Shown here: piece by piece, positions 11,201 to 23,824 of the stretch
Position numbering within the stretch: position 1 is the first letter of the stretch
Layout: the number at the start of each line of letters is the position of its first letter
Source of the DNA: Brachionus plicatilis
Lineage: Eukaryota > Rotifera > Eurotatoria > Ploima > Brachionidae
Direction: 5' to 3'
Assembly: GCA_010279815.1 (NCBI GenBank)
Contig: QEOQ01000204.1
Coordinates: 319,620 to 383,619 of the forward strand
Length of the DNA: 64,000 nucleotides
Program-made: the position numbers and the translations under genes
Notes under the pieces: generated by a model
What the model was told of the DNA's origin: nothing
Seen by the model: only the letters and a program-made list of their open reading frames with translations
The model's database searches: none

Positions 11201-14200
11201 GATGGAAAATTGGTCAATTCTTTGGAAGATCTTGGCACATCACCCCATACCAGATTCTCACAGAGTGGATCGTAATGGCCCGATTGAATGCTTTCCCTCC
11301 ATTTCAGTCGGTTCTCGACCTTAAGATGACCCAAACCACCGATCATAATTTGTTCCTCAAGCTCTAAAAGCTTTTCTTTCAGATCATGTTCCATGTATTC
11401 GTGGGAAGATATACTGGAAAAAGAGTTTGACAATTGGGATGACGAATCACTCAAATGAATGAGTAATTCTTTCATTTCTTTAGATTTAGGTCCTCTTTTT
11501 TTTGGAATATTGTTCTGGACTAAACTGTTGGCAAGAACATTGTTGACGTTTTCTTTTAGACAATTTTTCAAGCTTGTCTCAATGTCTTCAGCGCTCATTG
11601 TTAAGCTATTTATTAGGAAAATAGACTTTTGAACGTGTTCGACTATTCGAGTCTTGAAATCAGTGAGTACTTGTTTTAGTTCAGATTCCCGGATGCCTCT
11701 CTCGGAAAGTTGTTCTAATAGTTGATCTAAGCTTTCGGCCGTGTAATAAAAGCCCCATTTGGTTTCACCAATAATGTACTCATTTAATTTAGGGCCAGTG
11801 TCAGATTTTGGAAGATTTTCTTTGCCAAAAGTTTTGTTTTCTTTTTTAGGACTCGCTTTTGTCCCGGAATTAATCTCATAGCTGGAATCGTCTTCAACAA
11901 ACAAACCTGGCAGCGATTTAAAAACCCAATAGCGTCTGTGGTACCGATCGCGCCCTAATGGAGTCATAGAGTATTTTATTTGTAGCTGGTAGATCTCTTC
12001 CATCAGGCCTTTTTCTTTTTTAAGATAGTCTTCTCGTTTTTTAGAACTTTCTGCCTGCAGTTTTGCCTCTTCTTCTTCATTAGTCAACGATTTTCGTTCC
12101 TTGGTCTTTGATTCTTTTTGTATGGCACGTTCGTGCATCTTTTTCTTCCATCGCTCTGATGCTTCCTCTCTGACGCGTCTATTCTCCTCGATCTGAAGAT
12201 CTCTTAATTGTGCTTTCAATTGACTCACTTTCTGCAAATTATCTTCTAACAAGTCTCGAAATCGGACTTGGCTCATCAATTGGTCACACAAACATTTCAA
12301 TATTTTAAGTTTTTCATCTTGAAAAATTAGAAAAAAATAAATTACAATGGTTTGTTTGGAATATATTTTAAATTTTACTAATCCTCTTTTTACAATTAAT
12401 AAATTTAATCTATTCCAAAAATTAATTTTTTTAAAGTTTTTAGAAAAAAATAATTAATTTTTGGTAAAAACATTTGAATATTTTTTTAATTAAGTATATA
12501 ATCAAAATAATCATTTTTTTAAAAAATAAAATTAAATACAAAAAGGTGATAATTTGCTTTTTTTTAATTTAAAATATGCTTTTAAAATTATAAATAAGCC
12601 TGAGGAAAATTCAAGAAAACTTTGATATCCCCTAAAATAATTATCTTCATTCAGATTTTTAAAAAAGCTTGAAATTTAAATGGTAGGTTGTGAAATTCAG
12701 TACAAAAAAAACAGAACAAAATGTAAAAAAATTAAATAACTTTTTTTCTAAAAGTTTAAAATTAATTCTGTGAATGCAGAATGGTGCAACATTCAAAGTT
12801 GCATCAACTGTGAACGTCTGCTAATGATGTGCAAAATCTCTGCAAAATGCCCTACGCTCGATTATATTGAAATTTAACTTCTGCTAAACTCTGCAAATTT
12901 AGCAGACCTTGATATTTGATGCAACTTTGAATGTTGCACCATATTAGCTATGATTAAAAAACCAAAAAGGGGAAATGCTACAAATTTTAAGCTTCCTAAA
13001 TATAAACTAGCAGTCAAAAATTCAAAATGATCATGATAACTTAATTTAAATGATGAAAAATAACTAACTAAAAAAAAGTTTATTTGGTAAATAAAATTAA
13101 TTTCCTAAATTAATTAAAATATTTTCGAATTTTTAATTTTTTGAATGCGGAGATTATTTCATAAATTCATTTGGAAAATATAATTTTCTTAGTCATATAA
13201 TTTGATTTTTTAAATTGTGATTTTCTTTTTTCAAAACTTCTGAATGGGAAAATTTAGTAGTTGCTAACTATGGGAACTTTTTATTTTGGGAATTGTTTTT
13301 AATTGAATGACCAAGAATTAAACTCTATAAGTTTCAAATCATACGTAGGAAAATAAAATTAAAAATATGATTGATTTTTTTTTGACTTTGTTATCATTTT
13401 TCGTTTAAAATTTAGTTTCACGAAATTTGGAAATAAAACTTTTTTTTAGAAAAAAATAAAAATTGTTTGATTTGATTCAGATAAGATTTTTTTTGAATTT
13501 ACATATTATCAAAGAAATACCAGAATAATAATAAAATTCAATAGCCTAATATATACCTAAAAACAAAGGATTTTTGAGATTTATTGAATTCTTATACCTC
13601 TTATCTAAACCTCTTTTATGTCGGATCGAAATGTCTGGGAATAACTTAAATTTTTTTTCTTAACTTTTTGCTTAAAATCTTTCCTAAACAACTACTTAAT
13701 TGTGTTTATTTTTTGTATCGATTTCTTTTTATAACTTCAATTCTTTTAAATCAATTAATTTTTTATCATTTATTATTTCCATCAAACTGAAAACATTTTT
13801 TTAAATAAATCAATTTATTCTTGTATTTACATAAGGGTTTTTTAAATTAATACTTATTAATTTAGTACATTTTTAATTTAGTCAAGATTTAATGTTGATT
13901 TTTAAGTTTTTTTTTAGCAAATCCTGTCGACTAAAGACTCTAATTTAATGAGTATAATTTTTTGGTCAAAAAAATTTCTTTTTTTTTTTTTAAATTGACA
14001 AATTTCATAAGTTAAAAAATATTTAGCTAGGAAATAAGATTCAAAAATATGTGCCTCCATTTGCATTTAAAATTTTTTTTTGATTGCTAAAATTAATTTA
14101 ATTTAGAATAAAATATTCAATTAAAAACTAAAGAGGATTTTAAAGAAAATTATCAATTTCTAAAAAAACAATTTTTACCTGGTTCTAACTCAAAGGCATT

Positions 14201-16732
14201 TGTTTCTTCAAGTTTTTTTAGAATATTTTTTTCTTTTAATCCAAAGTCTATACCAGTTTCGTCCATTCTAGTGTAACCACCTCTTTGCTGGTACCAAAAT
14301 TTGATCTTGGAAGTATGTCTACAACCACTTGTTAAAAAATAAAGCCGTAGCATCTCAGAAATAGTATAGACATCTAGACCGATTCGAATCATGCTCTTTC
14401 CTTGTATGTTTTTAATCAATATGTTAAAATTTTCGGCCATATCTACATAAGACTCTCTGTCATTTGGTTTTCGGAACGAATCTTGGTATAAATTCTCTAT
14501 ACTCACTTCTTCAGATTCCAACTCTTCTTCATTAATTGACTCCGAGTCCGACTCACCGTTTTGATCTTCAAAAGTTTCCTCATCATTGCATTTAAAAATT
14601 GAATCAAGGAAAAAAAGAAGCAAATTGCACAAAGCGCTGTCACAACTCTTGGAAAAAAGTGCATTCTCAAGCAAATTAAAATTAAAACCATTCGGAAAAT
14701 CGGACTTGATATCAAACAAATCGCCAAAATTTGTCACAAATTCTAAAATCATCAAAGCATCCCCAAACATATCTTGACTTAGTTTGCTCTTAACAGGAAC
14801 CGGTTTTGGTAAATCGGACAAATTTTCGCATTCCAGATCTTCACGAGGCTTTTTCAGCTCTTTTAAATATTCAGCTTGCTTTCTTTTTTCTTCCATTTGT
14901 CTTTTTCTTTCTCTCTCTTTTTCCTCTTTTTTAATTATTTTGTCTCCTTCAGCTTCTATGTGCATCATTTCTTTGTCTTCGTCGTCCGGAGTGTAATCTC
15001 GCCAGATAGCAAACTCTTCCTCGGTCATTTCTATTACTTTTTTTTCCAAAATCTGAACTATTCTGTACGCATATTCCTGGCATTCTTCATTAGTATCGTC
15101 AATTTCCGATTCATCGGATTCAACATGTTTTTCCTCTGATTTTGATTTTGTCGGCGATTTAGCTAGTCCTTTAGCTGTTTTAGAAAATTGTCCACGGCCA
15201 AAAGTAACCTCGAATTTGGGCGGATAGCCCGAAAATATTTCTGAGAATTTAATCTTGTTTAAATTAAATTTTTTGACCGACTCATCTGATACTCGCCAAA
15301 TGCCGTCGGATGATATCTCACAATTTAATTTCGTGTAAATATATATTTTGTCTTTGGTTAGTAAATTTTTGGTTCGACAAATTTGATCAGCACGAACCGT
15401 CTGTCTTGGATTCGTCGCAGTCTCAATTACATATTTTATTTGAGATGGCTCTAAATTTTTAAAAATATTAAATGGAATTATTTTTTTAAATAATTGTTTT
15501 TCTTTTTCATTTAATTAGTTTTAAAATACAATTTTTTATTTTTTTTCATAATTTTTTTGTTCTTGTCTTGTGATATTCAGTACAAAAGAACAGAAAAAAA
15601 CGATAAATTTTTTAAATTTTTTTCCTAAAAGCTCAAAATTCTTTTTATGAATGGATCAAGGTGCAACAGCTGCATCAACTGTCAATATCTGCTAATGATG
15701 AACATATTTTGTATCATTTTGTCTTGTTCTTTTGTACTGAATTCAACAACTGGAAAAATTGGCAATCACATCTTTTATTATTTAAACAAAATTTTTAATT
15801 TCTGTTAAAAAAGCAATGTCCATGAGGATTACCTGATTATAAATCTGACTGAAAAGATTGTTCAGATTATTATGAATATTTTTTTAATTTAGACCTTTTT
15901 GAATTATTTTTTAGTCAATTTAATTTTTATATTGCCCTTTTTATATTATTTGGCTCAGATTGACTTTTTTTAGAAATTTTGATTTAAAAATATCAATAAG
16001 GTATTTTATCCAATTAAAAAAATTTACCCTATTTTCTATTAAATTTAGTAATTTACAAAAAAATATTTAAAAAAATTATTTCATATAAAAATTACCAATT
16101 AACAATCCATTTTTTGAAGGATCATCATCGGGCTCATCTTGTTCAGCCTGGTTAAATTTTTTTGGTAGAATCACGTCAATAATTTTACATTGATTATTTC
16201 TAAAAACAAAAATTAAATTAAAGTATAGCTTCTGAGTAAAAATTAGAATTACTTTGAAGATGACATGATTAGTGATTCGCCTTTAAAAAATCTTTCATTT
16301 GAAAAGCCAAAAACATCGCCTATAACTTCTTTTATACTGTAAATAAATTAATTTTAAAATTAATTAAAAATTGAAAAAATAAATTACTTTCCACGCGTAG
16401 TTTTGTATAATAAATAGACGATTGCTTTTTCCAAAGCTTTGGAAATCGGTTTGATCGATTTAAGCGCCTTTTCTTCGCTTTCGACCGCCTCCGAAAATGT
16501 TAGCCCGGTTTTTCCTGTCAAATGACATGTCCAAACCAAGCTGTTACATAAAATAGTTCTCTCAAAATATTCACTAAAAAAGTTAGATAAAATTTTTAGA
16601 AAAATTTCAAAACTATTACTCATAATCCCTGAAAATTTCTTTGGTTAATTTTGAGAAAAAAATTTCTTCGTTCGGGTCCAAATTTTTAGGCACTGGTTTG
16701 GGCACAAATTTTTGTTTGTTCAGCAAAGGCAT
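8250..16732 (-). CDS. BAZ1A: ACF1/BAZ1A-like chromatin remodelling subunit
   Basis: Eight exons join in phase: 16620-16732, 16573-16388, 16336-16253, 16199-16096, 15450-14179, 12317-10263, 8660-8530 and 8471-8250, giving about 1388 residues (human about 1556). Domains in order: a WAC domain (about 5-100, including FERTILCNSLVW); a DDT domain (about 385-445, FGDALMILEFVTNFGDLFD); a WHIM-type region (about 520-600); a basic/acidic coiled-coil linker with LGRDRYHRRYW; a C4HC3 PHD finger (about 1063-1110, CKICRKKG...CPEC); and a C-terminal bromodomain (about 1290-1385, with the acetyl-lysine Asn in FENCRVYN). ACF1 partners the ISWI ATPase in nucleosome-spacing complexes in the nucleus. Introns 4, 5 and 6 are large (0.65-1.9 kb), and 4 and 5 carry MITE-like elements. 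A divergent eIF3a gene starts 1.8 kb upstream. Confidence 0.93.
8661..10262 (-). other. BAZ1A intron 6, AT-rich, no feature seen
   Basis: A 1.6-kb intron between the PHD exon and the first bromodomain exon. The donor is GAATTAT|GTAATT and the acceptor TTTTAAAG|CTCC. I see no open frame or repeat worth naming in it. Confidence 0.6.
12688..12942. repeat. MITE-like element with 27-bp perfect inverted repeat
   Basis: Positions 12781-12807 (beginning ATGGTGCAACATTC) are the exact reverse complement of 12916-12942. Nested weaker CTGCTAA/TTAGCAG pairs lie inside. The preceding segment from about 12688 (TGTGAAATTCAGTACAAAA) is shared with elements at 15.6 kb and 32.0 kb, so this is one copy of a local dispersed family. 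It lies in BAZ1A intron 5. The far outer end could not be matched, so the copy may be truncated. Confidence 0.65.
15576..15741. mobile_element. 166-bp MITE with 17-bp terminal inverted repeats
   Basis: TTCAGTACAAAAGAACA at 15576-15592 is the exact reverse complement of 15725-15741. Between them lie AGGTGCAAC, GCATCAACTG and CTGCTAATGATG, which are shared with the element at 12.7 kb. It sits in BAZ1A intron 4 and has no coding capacity. The superfamily is unknown, and no target-site duplication was confidently identified. Confidence 0.7.
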
Positions 16733-18509
16733 TGTTCGGGATGGTTCAATTGTGAATAAATAAAGTGACCAGAGAAAAGCGCATTTACATTAAACCAAAA
16801 AATTCAAATAATCTAGGAAAAAAATGGAAATAAATATCAAATGATAATAAGACGACGAAAAATTATTCGGAGAAAAAATCAATATCATAGAGTATTTTTA
16901 ACTACGATGGCTCATACACATATAGACAGAGAACTGAAATCAATTTTTTAGTTTCTAACTAATGAAAAACTAAAATTGAAATTTATGTTCAGCACTTATG
17001 TGCTCATGGTGTATACACGTCGAAATTTTTAAGTCTATCTTGAGTCTAAGTTGTACAATCTTTTTGAAATTTTCAAGGCAGTTTATGGGCCTAGAGGCCA
17101 AAAATTATGGTCCAAACTGACCAAAACCTGTGAAATTTCATAAATGCTTTTTCCTGATACCGAATAAAGTTTGGCGATTTTTGACAGATAATTGGAATAT
17201 TGCTTCTTGACTCAGAAACATTGAAATGAACACATTAGCTAGACTTGCTTTAACTTGAAAACTAAAAATAAAAATTCCCTTAAACGTTGCTTTGCATATT
17301 TTATTAAAATTTTTGAGCTAATACCCAAAATCTAAGAGCCAAATGTAATTTTGAGCTCCCTAAAAAGATAAATAATGTAAAAATAATCGAAAATGTGTCG
17401 GAATTGATAAAACATCAGTTAAATGTCCTTGAATTAAGATCCGATCAAGAACAGACAAAGATTTGCAGTATTATGTCGAAATAAATAGTTTCAAAATTTT
17501 TTATTTAAAATTTTTTAAAAATCTAACTATTTGTGAATGAATAACCAAGTTGAAAATTTTTTGTCAATTTTTTCTCAAAAAAATTTAAATCAGATTTTAA
17601 ATATTTTTAATTTCATGTGTATTTATGATCGAGCAAGTAAAATTAAAAATATTAAAATTCTACTATCAAAAATTATCGGAATAGATGGTGAATATTTTTA
17701 TATATTAAAAAATATTGTAATCTACTCTTAATCGACTAATTTTAAAAAGAAAAATGTATACTTATTTCTTTTAAAAAACAGATATTTTGGTTTAAAAAAA
17801 ATTTCGGTCTTTACATTCAATTTTTGAAAATATCCTAAGGTTATGGTTCAAAAGCTTAAAAAAATGTATCTTAAAAAATATTTATTAATTTCTTAGGAAT
17901 TTTTTTCTACTTAAGTGCTAGATAAACTAATCACTAATGACCTTTAAATTAAAAAATAATTTTTATCATCTTATCAATTTATATAAATATGATTGGTTTA
18001 TTCGTAAGTTATTGAAAATATTAAATTTTCAAAAATGCTAAAAATCTATATTTTAAAATTTAATTTACAAATAAATTTTCAATTGTTAAATAAATTATAT
18101 AAATTGTTAAATTTGTTTTGAGAGAGGCCAAAATCTGCCAGCTAGCAATGCAACATAATAATTTAAATTTGAAATCATTTTGAAATTAAGTTTTCTTTCT
18201 TTCAATATACAAATCCTTTGATATCATTCCCCAAGTGCAGTTCAAAATTCGCTTCACCAAAGACCCAAGTGATAATTTATTATTGAAAAAATAATTTAAC
18301 TTTAAATCAAAGCATGCAAATATGCTTAAAGATTTTAAATAAACATGTGCATATAGGACTTTTATCGTTTTTGCTTTCGATTTAAGCAAAAGTTGTTCAA
18401 AATATTTATAATTTAAAAATAAAAAAAATATCAATTTTCAAATTATAATAGTTCTCAAGCATAACAAAAATTTATCTTTTTTTTTAAGAATTAACTTTGG
18501 TACCTAGAA
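16733..18509. other. Divergent intergenic region, BAZ1A / eIF3a
   Basis: A 1.8-kb region between two start codons pointing outward, so promoters of both genes should lie here. The only longer frame (17537-17731, +) is Asn/Ile/Lys-rich without recognisable features and is probably chance. The first few hundred bases (16800-17250) are less AT-biased than the rest. Confidence 0.5.
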
Positions 18510-21342
18510 ATGCCATTTGCAAAGCCGGAAAACGCTCTTCAGAGAGCTGAAGGTAAACATTTAAAATTTTGGCAAAACTATTGACAAAAAAAACACCTAA
18601 AAATGACCTTAAGAGTTCATAAATGTGGGCAAAAAGCAGAGAGCTTTGGACACTTTGTACGAAATAATTCGCTCCAAAAAACATCGAACATGGCAAAAAA
18701 TACACGAGGAAATAATGAAAAACTATTTGGAACTTTGTGTCGACCTAAAAGAGAGTCACATGGCAAAAGACGGTCTTCATCAGTACAAAAATATTTGTCT
18801 GAATGTAAATGTCAAATCTCTAGAAGAAACTATCAGTGGTTTTCTGCATCTGGCAGAAGAGAAGGCAGAAAAAGCGAAAAAAGACGCTAGTGATGCCAAT
18901 GTATTGGCCGATGTGGACGACTTGGAATACATAAACTCACCAGAAAGTGTGCTGCTTAAAGCAGTTAGCGGCGAGTCATCACAAGACCGTACGGACCGAG
19001 ATCTTCTAGCTCCATGGCTCAAGTTCGTCTGGGAGTCGTACAAGCAATGCTTGGAACTGCTTAAAAACAACAATAAACTGGAAAATTTGTACCAGTCTGT
19101 GGCCAAACAAGCATTTTTGTTTTGTGTTAAATACCAGCGTAAGACCGAATTTAGAAAGCTGTGCGAGACCATTCGCCAACACATGGTTCAAAGCCAGAAA
19201 TATGTAAACGCCCAGCAGATCGACTTGAACAAGCAAGAAACCCAAAACAACCATTTGGAAATTAGATTTTTGCAGCTAAACCATGCCATATCAATGGAAT
19301 TGTGGCAAGAAGCATACAAAGCAGTCGAGGACATCTACGGACTGATGAGCATGTCCAGAAGCAAGCCCAAGCCAGGCCAAATGTACAACTATTATTCAAA
19401 GTTGAGTTTGATTTTCTGGAAGGCCGGAAACCACTTGTTCCATGCAGTTACCTTGCAAAAATTGTTTGTGCTCCTCAAAGAGCAAAAAAAGACCATAACT
19501 CAAGAAGAGCTGACCAAAATCAGCTCTAAACTTTTACTGGCCACTCTGGCCATTCCGATTCCGCCCAACAGGTCCATCATAGATGAATGTCTCGACCAAG
19601 ACGAGGTCACTCTTGAAAAATTGAAGCGTCTCAGCTCACTTCTCAATTTGCAGCAGTCTCCCACTAGACTTTCTTTGCTCAAAGACTTGCAAAAATACAA
19701 CGTCATCAACCATGTGTTTCCAGAAATAAAAGATCTGTACAAAAGTCTTGAGTGCGAGTTCAATCCATTGAAGTTGAGTGAACGTGTGAACAAATGCTTG
19801 GACTATTTGGAGTCTCGAACCGATTTGGCCAACGAAAATTACAACCAATACATTCAACCAATTAGGGAAATTGCCGTGACCAGACTACTTAAGCAAATAT
19901 CTCAAATTTACACCACCATCGAGATCAAGCGCTTTTTGCGCTTGATTCCCAAAGGAGTTGATGATCACACTTTGGAAAAATTGATTGTAGATTCGGCCAA
20001 AAATTTGGACCTACAGGTCAGAATAAATCACCAGACTAAGTCGCTTCATTTTGGCAATGATTTGTACGTGTCGCAAAAGGATGACATGCCAGAGGGACCT
20101 TCTATACAATCGATGCCAAGTGAACAAATACGCAATCAATTGATCAACATGAGCCAGGCATTGCAGCAAGCCAACCAGATTATTTCGAGGGACGAGAGCA
20201 AGAAACGACACGAGGAATTGTCGGTAAACATTGCCAATGTTTACCGGCAGACATGCGACAAGCATCATGTGGACTTGCTGAGACGCAAACATTTGATCGA
20301 GAAGCAAAAGGAAATGTACGAGTATTTGGCTGGAGAAAAAGAGAGGCAAGAAATGGAGAAAAAACGCCAAAAGTTGGCCGAGCTGGAAGAGAGAGCCAAA
20401 GTGGGCGCTGACTTTAGGCCCAAAAAGGACATGTACGAGGCGATTGAAGCCGAAATCGACCAGCGAAACAAGGATGAAGATAAAGCTCTGCAGCAGGAAA
20501 TCGAAGAGGCCAACAAGGCCAAGCGAGAAATGACTGAAAAGTTGAAGAAAGAGGAGAAAAAGCTTGACCATTTTGTGCGAGCTTGTCATGAAAACGAAAT
20601 TTCATTGATACAAAAAGGTGCCGAAAAGGAACAAGAAGATCTTAGAAAATTTTGGGACGAACAGGAAAAGGAAAGAATTGAGCATTTGAAAAAGGAAGCT
20701 CTCATTCAAAAGGAGAATCGCGAGCGGCTAATGCGCATGGGAGATGACAAAGACGCGTTTTTCAATCTAATCTTGGCGGGCCGCAAGTCAGAATTTGAGC
20801 AACAGATGAAAGAGTTTACTGACAAGTTGAGGGTGTCCAGAGAGAGCAAACTTTTGGAGAGAAAAGAAAAGCGAAAGACAGAGAGACGCGATAAATACTT
20901 GAAGGAAATCGAAGAGGAGAAGAAACGAGAGGAAATGGAGAAGAAAAAGCGCGATGAAGAGGAAATACGTCGCAAAGCCGACGAACAAGCTAGGAAGCAA
21001 AGACAGCGTGAGCGAGAAATCGAGGAGAAACTGGCCAAAGAACAGGTTGAAACCAAGAAGGAAGAAAAGCCTGCACCTGCGCCCTATAGACCAAGGGCTT
21101 TGGGTGGAGCTGGAATTAGCAGACCCGAAAAACCGCAGACTTCGTCTGAAGAACTTGGCTGGCGAAGAAAAACTGAGGAGCCAGCTGCCTGGAACCGTTC
21201 GGGACCTGAACCGGACCGAAGAGGCTTCAGGGACTCTAAGCCACCTGCTCCGGCACCTACTCGGGGAGCATGGAAAGAGGTAGGCTCAAAAAGAAGAGAA
21301 GAAAAGAGAGATGACGACGTTTGGAGAAGACCACCACAATAA
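18510..21342 (+). CDS. EIF3A: Eukaryotic translation initiation factor 3 subunit A
   Basis: Exon 1 (18510-18552) encodes MPFAKPENALQRAE and joins through a 61-bp intron to exon 2 (18614-21342), giving about 923 residues. The conserved N-terminal half includes the VGKKQRALDTLYE block, SKKHRTWQKIHE, YLELCVDL, SAISMELWQEA(Y)KAVEDI and a PCI-type region at about 400-500 ending LQVRINHQTKSLHFG. It is followed by the MPSEQIRNQL motif and a long charged coiled coil (about 550-830). eIF3a scaffolds the eIF3 complex on the 40S subunit. The protein stops after a short Arg/Pro-rich tail and lacks the long Asp-Arg-rich repeat region that extends human eIF3a to about 1382 residues. The coding sequence is visibly GC-richer than its surroundings. 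Confidence 0.96.
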
Positions 21343-21364
21343 GGATTCAGGTCCGCCAAATTTT

Positions 21365-21370
21365 AATAAA
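21365..21370 (+). terminator. Polyadenylation signal after eIF3a
   Basis: AATAAA lies 22 bp after the eIF3a stop codon, with another AATAAA about 35 bp further on. It is plausible but not unique in AT-rich DNA. Confidence 0.4.
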
Positions 21371-21860
21371 TTTTAGCAAAAAATATTTCAAAATTTATTA
21401 TTAAAATAAATAGTGGAAAAAAAATCACAAAAATTTTATTCCGTTTATTTTTTTAATTTAACCTCTATTTTTATATAATAAAAAATTGAAAGAGAAAAAT
21501 AAAGATATTAATTTTTTTTTTGCCTACAAAAAAAAAGAAAAAAAAATTCATTCATGTTACATTTATTAATTAGTTATGAAATAATGATTATTTTTATTTA
21601 CTTAGTTGATAATCTGTACCGAAAATTCCTTAAAATTTACAATTTCACCAATTAAATTATCTAAATTAGTTAAATTAGTAGATGCATTAATATTAAAATT
21701 TGTATATTTTTTTATTTTTACGTACTATTTTAATATTGTAAAATTTTAACTAGCTAGTCACCGCTCTAAAGTCTGGTAAAATTTTTCTATATTTAAATCA
21801 GTATTCGAATATGTCATATTTAGATAATATATTTTTTTGTATATAATAATATTCTTCTTT
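21371..21860. other. Intergenic, no gene seen
   Basis: AT-rich spacer between eIF3a and a LINE fragment. No frame or repeat was recognised. Confidence 0.55.
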
Positions 21861-22780
21861 GGGTCTTCTTTCAAACTATTTTGAAAATAGATCTCAGATA
21901 GTTAGAATTGGCTGTGAAAAGTCTAATCCAGTAAAAATAAAATAAGGTGTCCCTCAAGGATCTGTTCTGGGTCCACTGCTATTTCTTATTTTTCTCAATG
22001 ATTTACCATTTTTATTTAAAAATTTAAGTATCAAAATGTTTGCAGATGATACAACAGTAAGTATCTCTGAAAAAGACCTTGAAACAGCTTTGATAAAATT
22101 AAATGTTACAACAAAAAAATTAAATGAATGGTGTATTTTTAACAGAATTAATATAAACTGGTCAAAAACTTTTTGCATGATTTTTGAAAATAGGAAAAAA
22201 TTATATCCAGATAAGATTAAAGTAGGTAATGAAGACATATTAGTTGTAAAGGAAATCTGTTTATTAGGCTTCATAATTGATCAAAATCTTAATTTTACCA
22301 AATTTGTATCTAATTTATCAATTCAAGTTACTAGGAAATTATTTTCTATCAAGAGAATTTTCTATCTTGCTACTTCAGTAAAGATACAATTTTTTAAGAC
22401 CTTTATCCTCCCGTATTTTGACTATTGCTCTACGCTTTTATGCTTTTTTTCAAAAGAAGCAATAAATAAATTAGCTAAAAGTTATTATATCTCTATCATA
22501 AAACTTTTAAATCTCAAGCTTAAAGCAAACAGCTTTAATGAAATAAATAACGCTTTAGAAAAGTATGGTCTTTATTCATTTCAACATCGAATTTTTGAAA
22601 GGATGCTAATTTCTCTTATAAATGTCTATTTTATTTCAATTCTCCGCTAAATCTTAAAGAAAAACTAAAGAAAAATGACTCAAGAAATTTGAATTATATT
22701 TTAAGGAACATCAATAACCTAATTGAACCAATGCCCAAATCAAAAAATGGACATTTGAACATTTTTATTCAAGATTAATA
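21861..22780 (+). pseudogene. Non-LTR retrotransposon reverse transcriptase fragment
   Basis: From about 21870 the frame reads SNYFENRSQIVRIG and, after one in-frame TAA at about 21944, GVPQGSVLGPLLFLIFLNDL followed by MFADDTTVSIS. These are the RT motifs around the catalytic Asp pair of jockey/CR1-type LINEs. It continues open to 22650 through the downstream segment (LNEWC...NINWSKT, FIIDQNLNF, FILPYFDYCSTLL). A shifted frame then carries the usual C-terminal part (LNLKEKLKKNDSRNLNYIL) to about 22780. Endonuclease and ORF1 are absent. At least one stop and one frameshift make it a decayed copy. Its AT-rich codon use matches its surroundings, so it is probably an old resident copy. Confidence 0.85.
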
Positions 22781-23824
22781 AATTGCTTTGTGATCAAGAG
22801 ATCAATGTTGAAATTTTCAACGTTTAAGCTTTCAATTTTCAATACCATAAATTTAATTTACACAGATTTTGTTTCTAAATTTGAATTATTTAACTTAAAT
22901 AGCTATTTTTTTTAATAATCAATTAAATAAATGAAGTATTAATCAGTCAATTATGTCTTGGACTTTTTTTTTATTAATTAAGTGCATTTTTGTATTGTCA
23001 ATAGGCCCTAATATAGTGTAACAGTCTTTGATGGAATCTTCCAATGTAAGGTTATTAAATCGTAAATCAATTGATAGGTATTTTACAGTTACAAAATCTT
23101 AAAATCCGATTTCAATTAATTATTAAAAAAAGAGAATAGCAATTTTTTATTCTATTATATTCTAAATTATATTTAAATTTAATAGAAGAAAAATCAATTT
23201 TATTCTCTAAATAGAAATTAAATAAGGGATTAGAATTTATTAAGTTAAGGAGAAAAAATTTTGAAAAAAACTCGAATTCTTTAACAATTTTTAATTAAAT
23301 CTTGTATCTAAAAATATTTTTTTAAATAAATTATACTAAACTTAAAAATCTTTATTTAATTTTTTAGTGAAACAAAACTAAAATTTATTTATTGGAAAAT
23401 GATTCTTGTTTTTAAACTCAAATCTTATTATAAAAAAAATCCCGGAGTGAAAAAACTTAATATCATGTGAACAATTTTTAGATTAGGTGAACCAATAGTT
23501 CACAAAACCCGAGAACTTTTGCCATTAGAAAACGAATTAGGAAAAAGTCTACGCTAATCTGTTAAAAAGAAGTAGAAATTTTTATCTCTCACTCTAATAA
23601 GAGTTATTCCAAATTTGAACAATTATTTGATCTGAATTTTAATGTTTTACAATCATCGACTTTAATTACTAGACAGAAATCAGAATTGTTTAATACTTCA
23701 ATCTTCAGTAATTAAAAAAATTAAATAATAATAAAAATACCATTATAAGTAATTTTAAGATTTTTTGATGCAAATATATTTATTATAAAAAATAAAAATT
23801 TAATAAAAAAATTAGAAAAAAAGC
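22781..23824. other. Intergenic, no gene seen
   Basis: About 1 kb of AT-rich sequence between the LINE fragment and the 3' end of the CAP gene. No feature was recognised. Confidence 0.55.

Noticed and set aside
10341..11324. Open frames on other strands and frames inside the BAZ1A PHD exon
   Set aside because: They overlap a long, well-supported exon and have no family features; they arise from its codon bias.
17537..17731. 64-residue plus-strand frame between BAZ1A and eIF3a
   Set aside because: Asn/Ile/Lys-rich, no motif, no splice partner and surrounded by AT-rich non-coding DNA.
18780..21359. Several antisense frames of 60-190 residues across eIF3a
   Set aside because: They are antisense shadows of the strongly conserved eIF3a coding region, with no independent homology signals.
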